Source of the DNA: Candidatus Omnitrophota bacterium
GTDB lineage: Bacteria; Omnitrophota; Gorgyraeia; Gygaellales; Profunditerraquicolaceae
Assembly: GCA_018818365.1 (NCBI GenBank)
Contig: JAHISH010000274.1
Location: 1 to 5,673, forward strand
Direction: 5' to 3'
DNA: 5,673 bases
The stretch's first letter is position 1. Each line of letters starts with the position of its first letter. A program made the translations under genes and the position numbers. Below, one piece after another: positions 5,464 to 5,673 of this stretch. Under the pieces are notes generated by a model, which had not been told where the DNA came from, did not search any database, and saw only the letters and a program-made list of their open reading frames with translations.

Positions 5464-5626
5464 TCTTTTCCTCTTTCGCCTTCTGGAGTGCCACGCGCCA
5501 GCATTTCTTGGTGCAAAAGTACTTCCCGTTACGGTAATATTGTTTTATTTTCCTAAGCGGTTTATTGCACGCAAGGCAGTTCGTCTGCTTTTCTTGCGGT
5601 GCCTGTTTGGTTGTATCTTGTGCCAT
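5450..5626 (-). CDS. Small four-cysteine putative zinc-binding protein (58 aa)
   Basis: The frame from ATG 5626 to TAG 5452-5450 encodes 58 residues. After a polar tail (MAQDTTKQAPQEKQ) comes a compact CxxC...CxxxC core: C17 and C20 (NCLACNKPL) and C38 and C42 (YFCTKKCW), separated by 17 residues containing KQYYRNGKY. A lysine-rich helix follows. The spacing suggests one zinc site in a treble-clef or ribbon-like fold, as in small MYM/TRASH-type or ribosome-associated fingers; the exact family is not recognised. An AAGGA ribosome site lies 8 bases upstream. The gene overlaps the PilZ start by 14 bases, so the two are probably co-translated. It could bind nucleic acid or a protein partner of the PilZ protein; neither can be shown from sequence. 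Confidence 0.75.
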   Translation of the reverse strand: MAQDTTKQAPQEKQTNCLACNKPLRKIKQYYRNGKYFCTKKCWRVALQKAKEEKNAKE

Positions 5627-5644
5627 TAAAGATTTCCTTTCTTT

Positions 5645-5673
5645 TTACAACAACGTATCGGTGCGCATGGCGA
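5645..5673 (-). CDS. Possible C-terminal tail of an upstream gene (partial)
   Basis: In one minus-strand frame the right edge reads ...AMRTDTLL followed by TAA (5647-5645), 18 bases before the small cysteine protein. That spacing and the ribosome site between them fit the tight packing seen across the cluster, so an unseen upstream gene probably ends here. With nine residues visible no family can be named, and another frame (open further) cannot be excluded. Confidence 0.3.

Larger units (their letters stand above)
786..5626 (-). other. Probable single operon of seven complete genes
   Basis: Seven complete minus-strand genes follow each other with overlaps of 14 (Cys protein/PilZ), 26 (DUF4416/M48), 4 (radical SAM/ligase) and 44 bases (ligase/DUF2062), or gaps of 29 (PilZ/DUF4416) and 16 (M48/radical SAM). 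I see no good promoter inside, and only one weak terminator-like site at 5079-5095. The main promoter is probably beyond the right edge. Several genes (DUF4416, radical SAM) lack good ribosome sites, consistent with coupling. Confidence 0.65.

Noticed and set aside
1..5673. CRISPR array, tRNA, insertion sequence or phage genes
   Set aside because: No spaced repeats, cloverleaf, transposase, terminal inverted repeats or phage proteins were seen; coding density is almost complete with ordinary genes.

Overview
The window is a compact, fully minus-strand stretch of a bacterial chromosome. It holds a chain of small to medium housekeeping-like genes (about 5673 down to 786), followed by an intergenic leader and the first ~590 bases of an outer-membrane protein gene that runs off the left edge. 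The lipoprotein, the signal-peptide-bearing beta-barrel protein and the PilZ domain point to a diderm bacterium. The porin N-terminus (alginate-export-like core around a GRQEL...G motif), the DUF4416 protein, the small four-cysteine protein and the extremely tight packing together suggest Candidatus Omnitrophota (formerly OP3) or a neighbouring lineage. That placement is inference from protein flavour, not a measured phylogeny.

Layout in the direction of transcription (right to left): a possible C-terminal tail of an unseen gene (5673-5645); a 58-residue four-cysteine putative zinc protein (5626-5450); a PilZ-domain protein (5463-5095); a DUF4416 protein (5065-4526); an M48 metalloprotease lipoprotein (4551-3778); a PflA-like radical SAM protein of the PflX/COG1313 type (3761-2778); an acyl-CoA synthetase-like AMP-forming ligase (2781-1210); a short DUF2062 membrane protein (1253-786); and a secreted alginate-export-like beta-barrel protein (593 to beyond 1). 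Consecutive genes overlap by 14, 26, 4 and 44 bases or are separated by only 16 to 29 bases, so the first eight very probably form one transcription unit with translational coupling. Two starts should be internal to the longest open frames: the M48 protein starts at 4551 and the DUF2062 protein at 1253.

The genes do not spell one pathway. A common theme could be the cell envelope: c-di-GMP sensing (PilZ), outer-membrane quality control (M48 lipoprotein), fatty-acid activation (ligase), an inner-membrane DUF2062 protein and an outer-membrane barrel. The radical SAM and DUF4416 proteins remain functionally unassigned.

The most interesting unexplained structure is the ~190-base leader of the porin gene (594-785). 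It begins with a sigma-70-like promoter overlapping the stop of the preceding gene. It can fold into a long-range 13-position helix (one mismatch, one G-U) plus an inner 6-bp helix, enclosing a 38-nt loop that carries a full-length Shine-Dalgarno sequence. It also contains a 36-codon small ORF and a second hairpin. This looks like a regulatory RNA leader (riboswitch-like, thermosensor-like or leader-peptide control). I do not recognise it as a known class.
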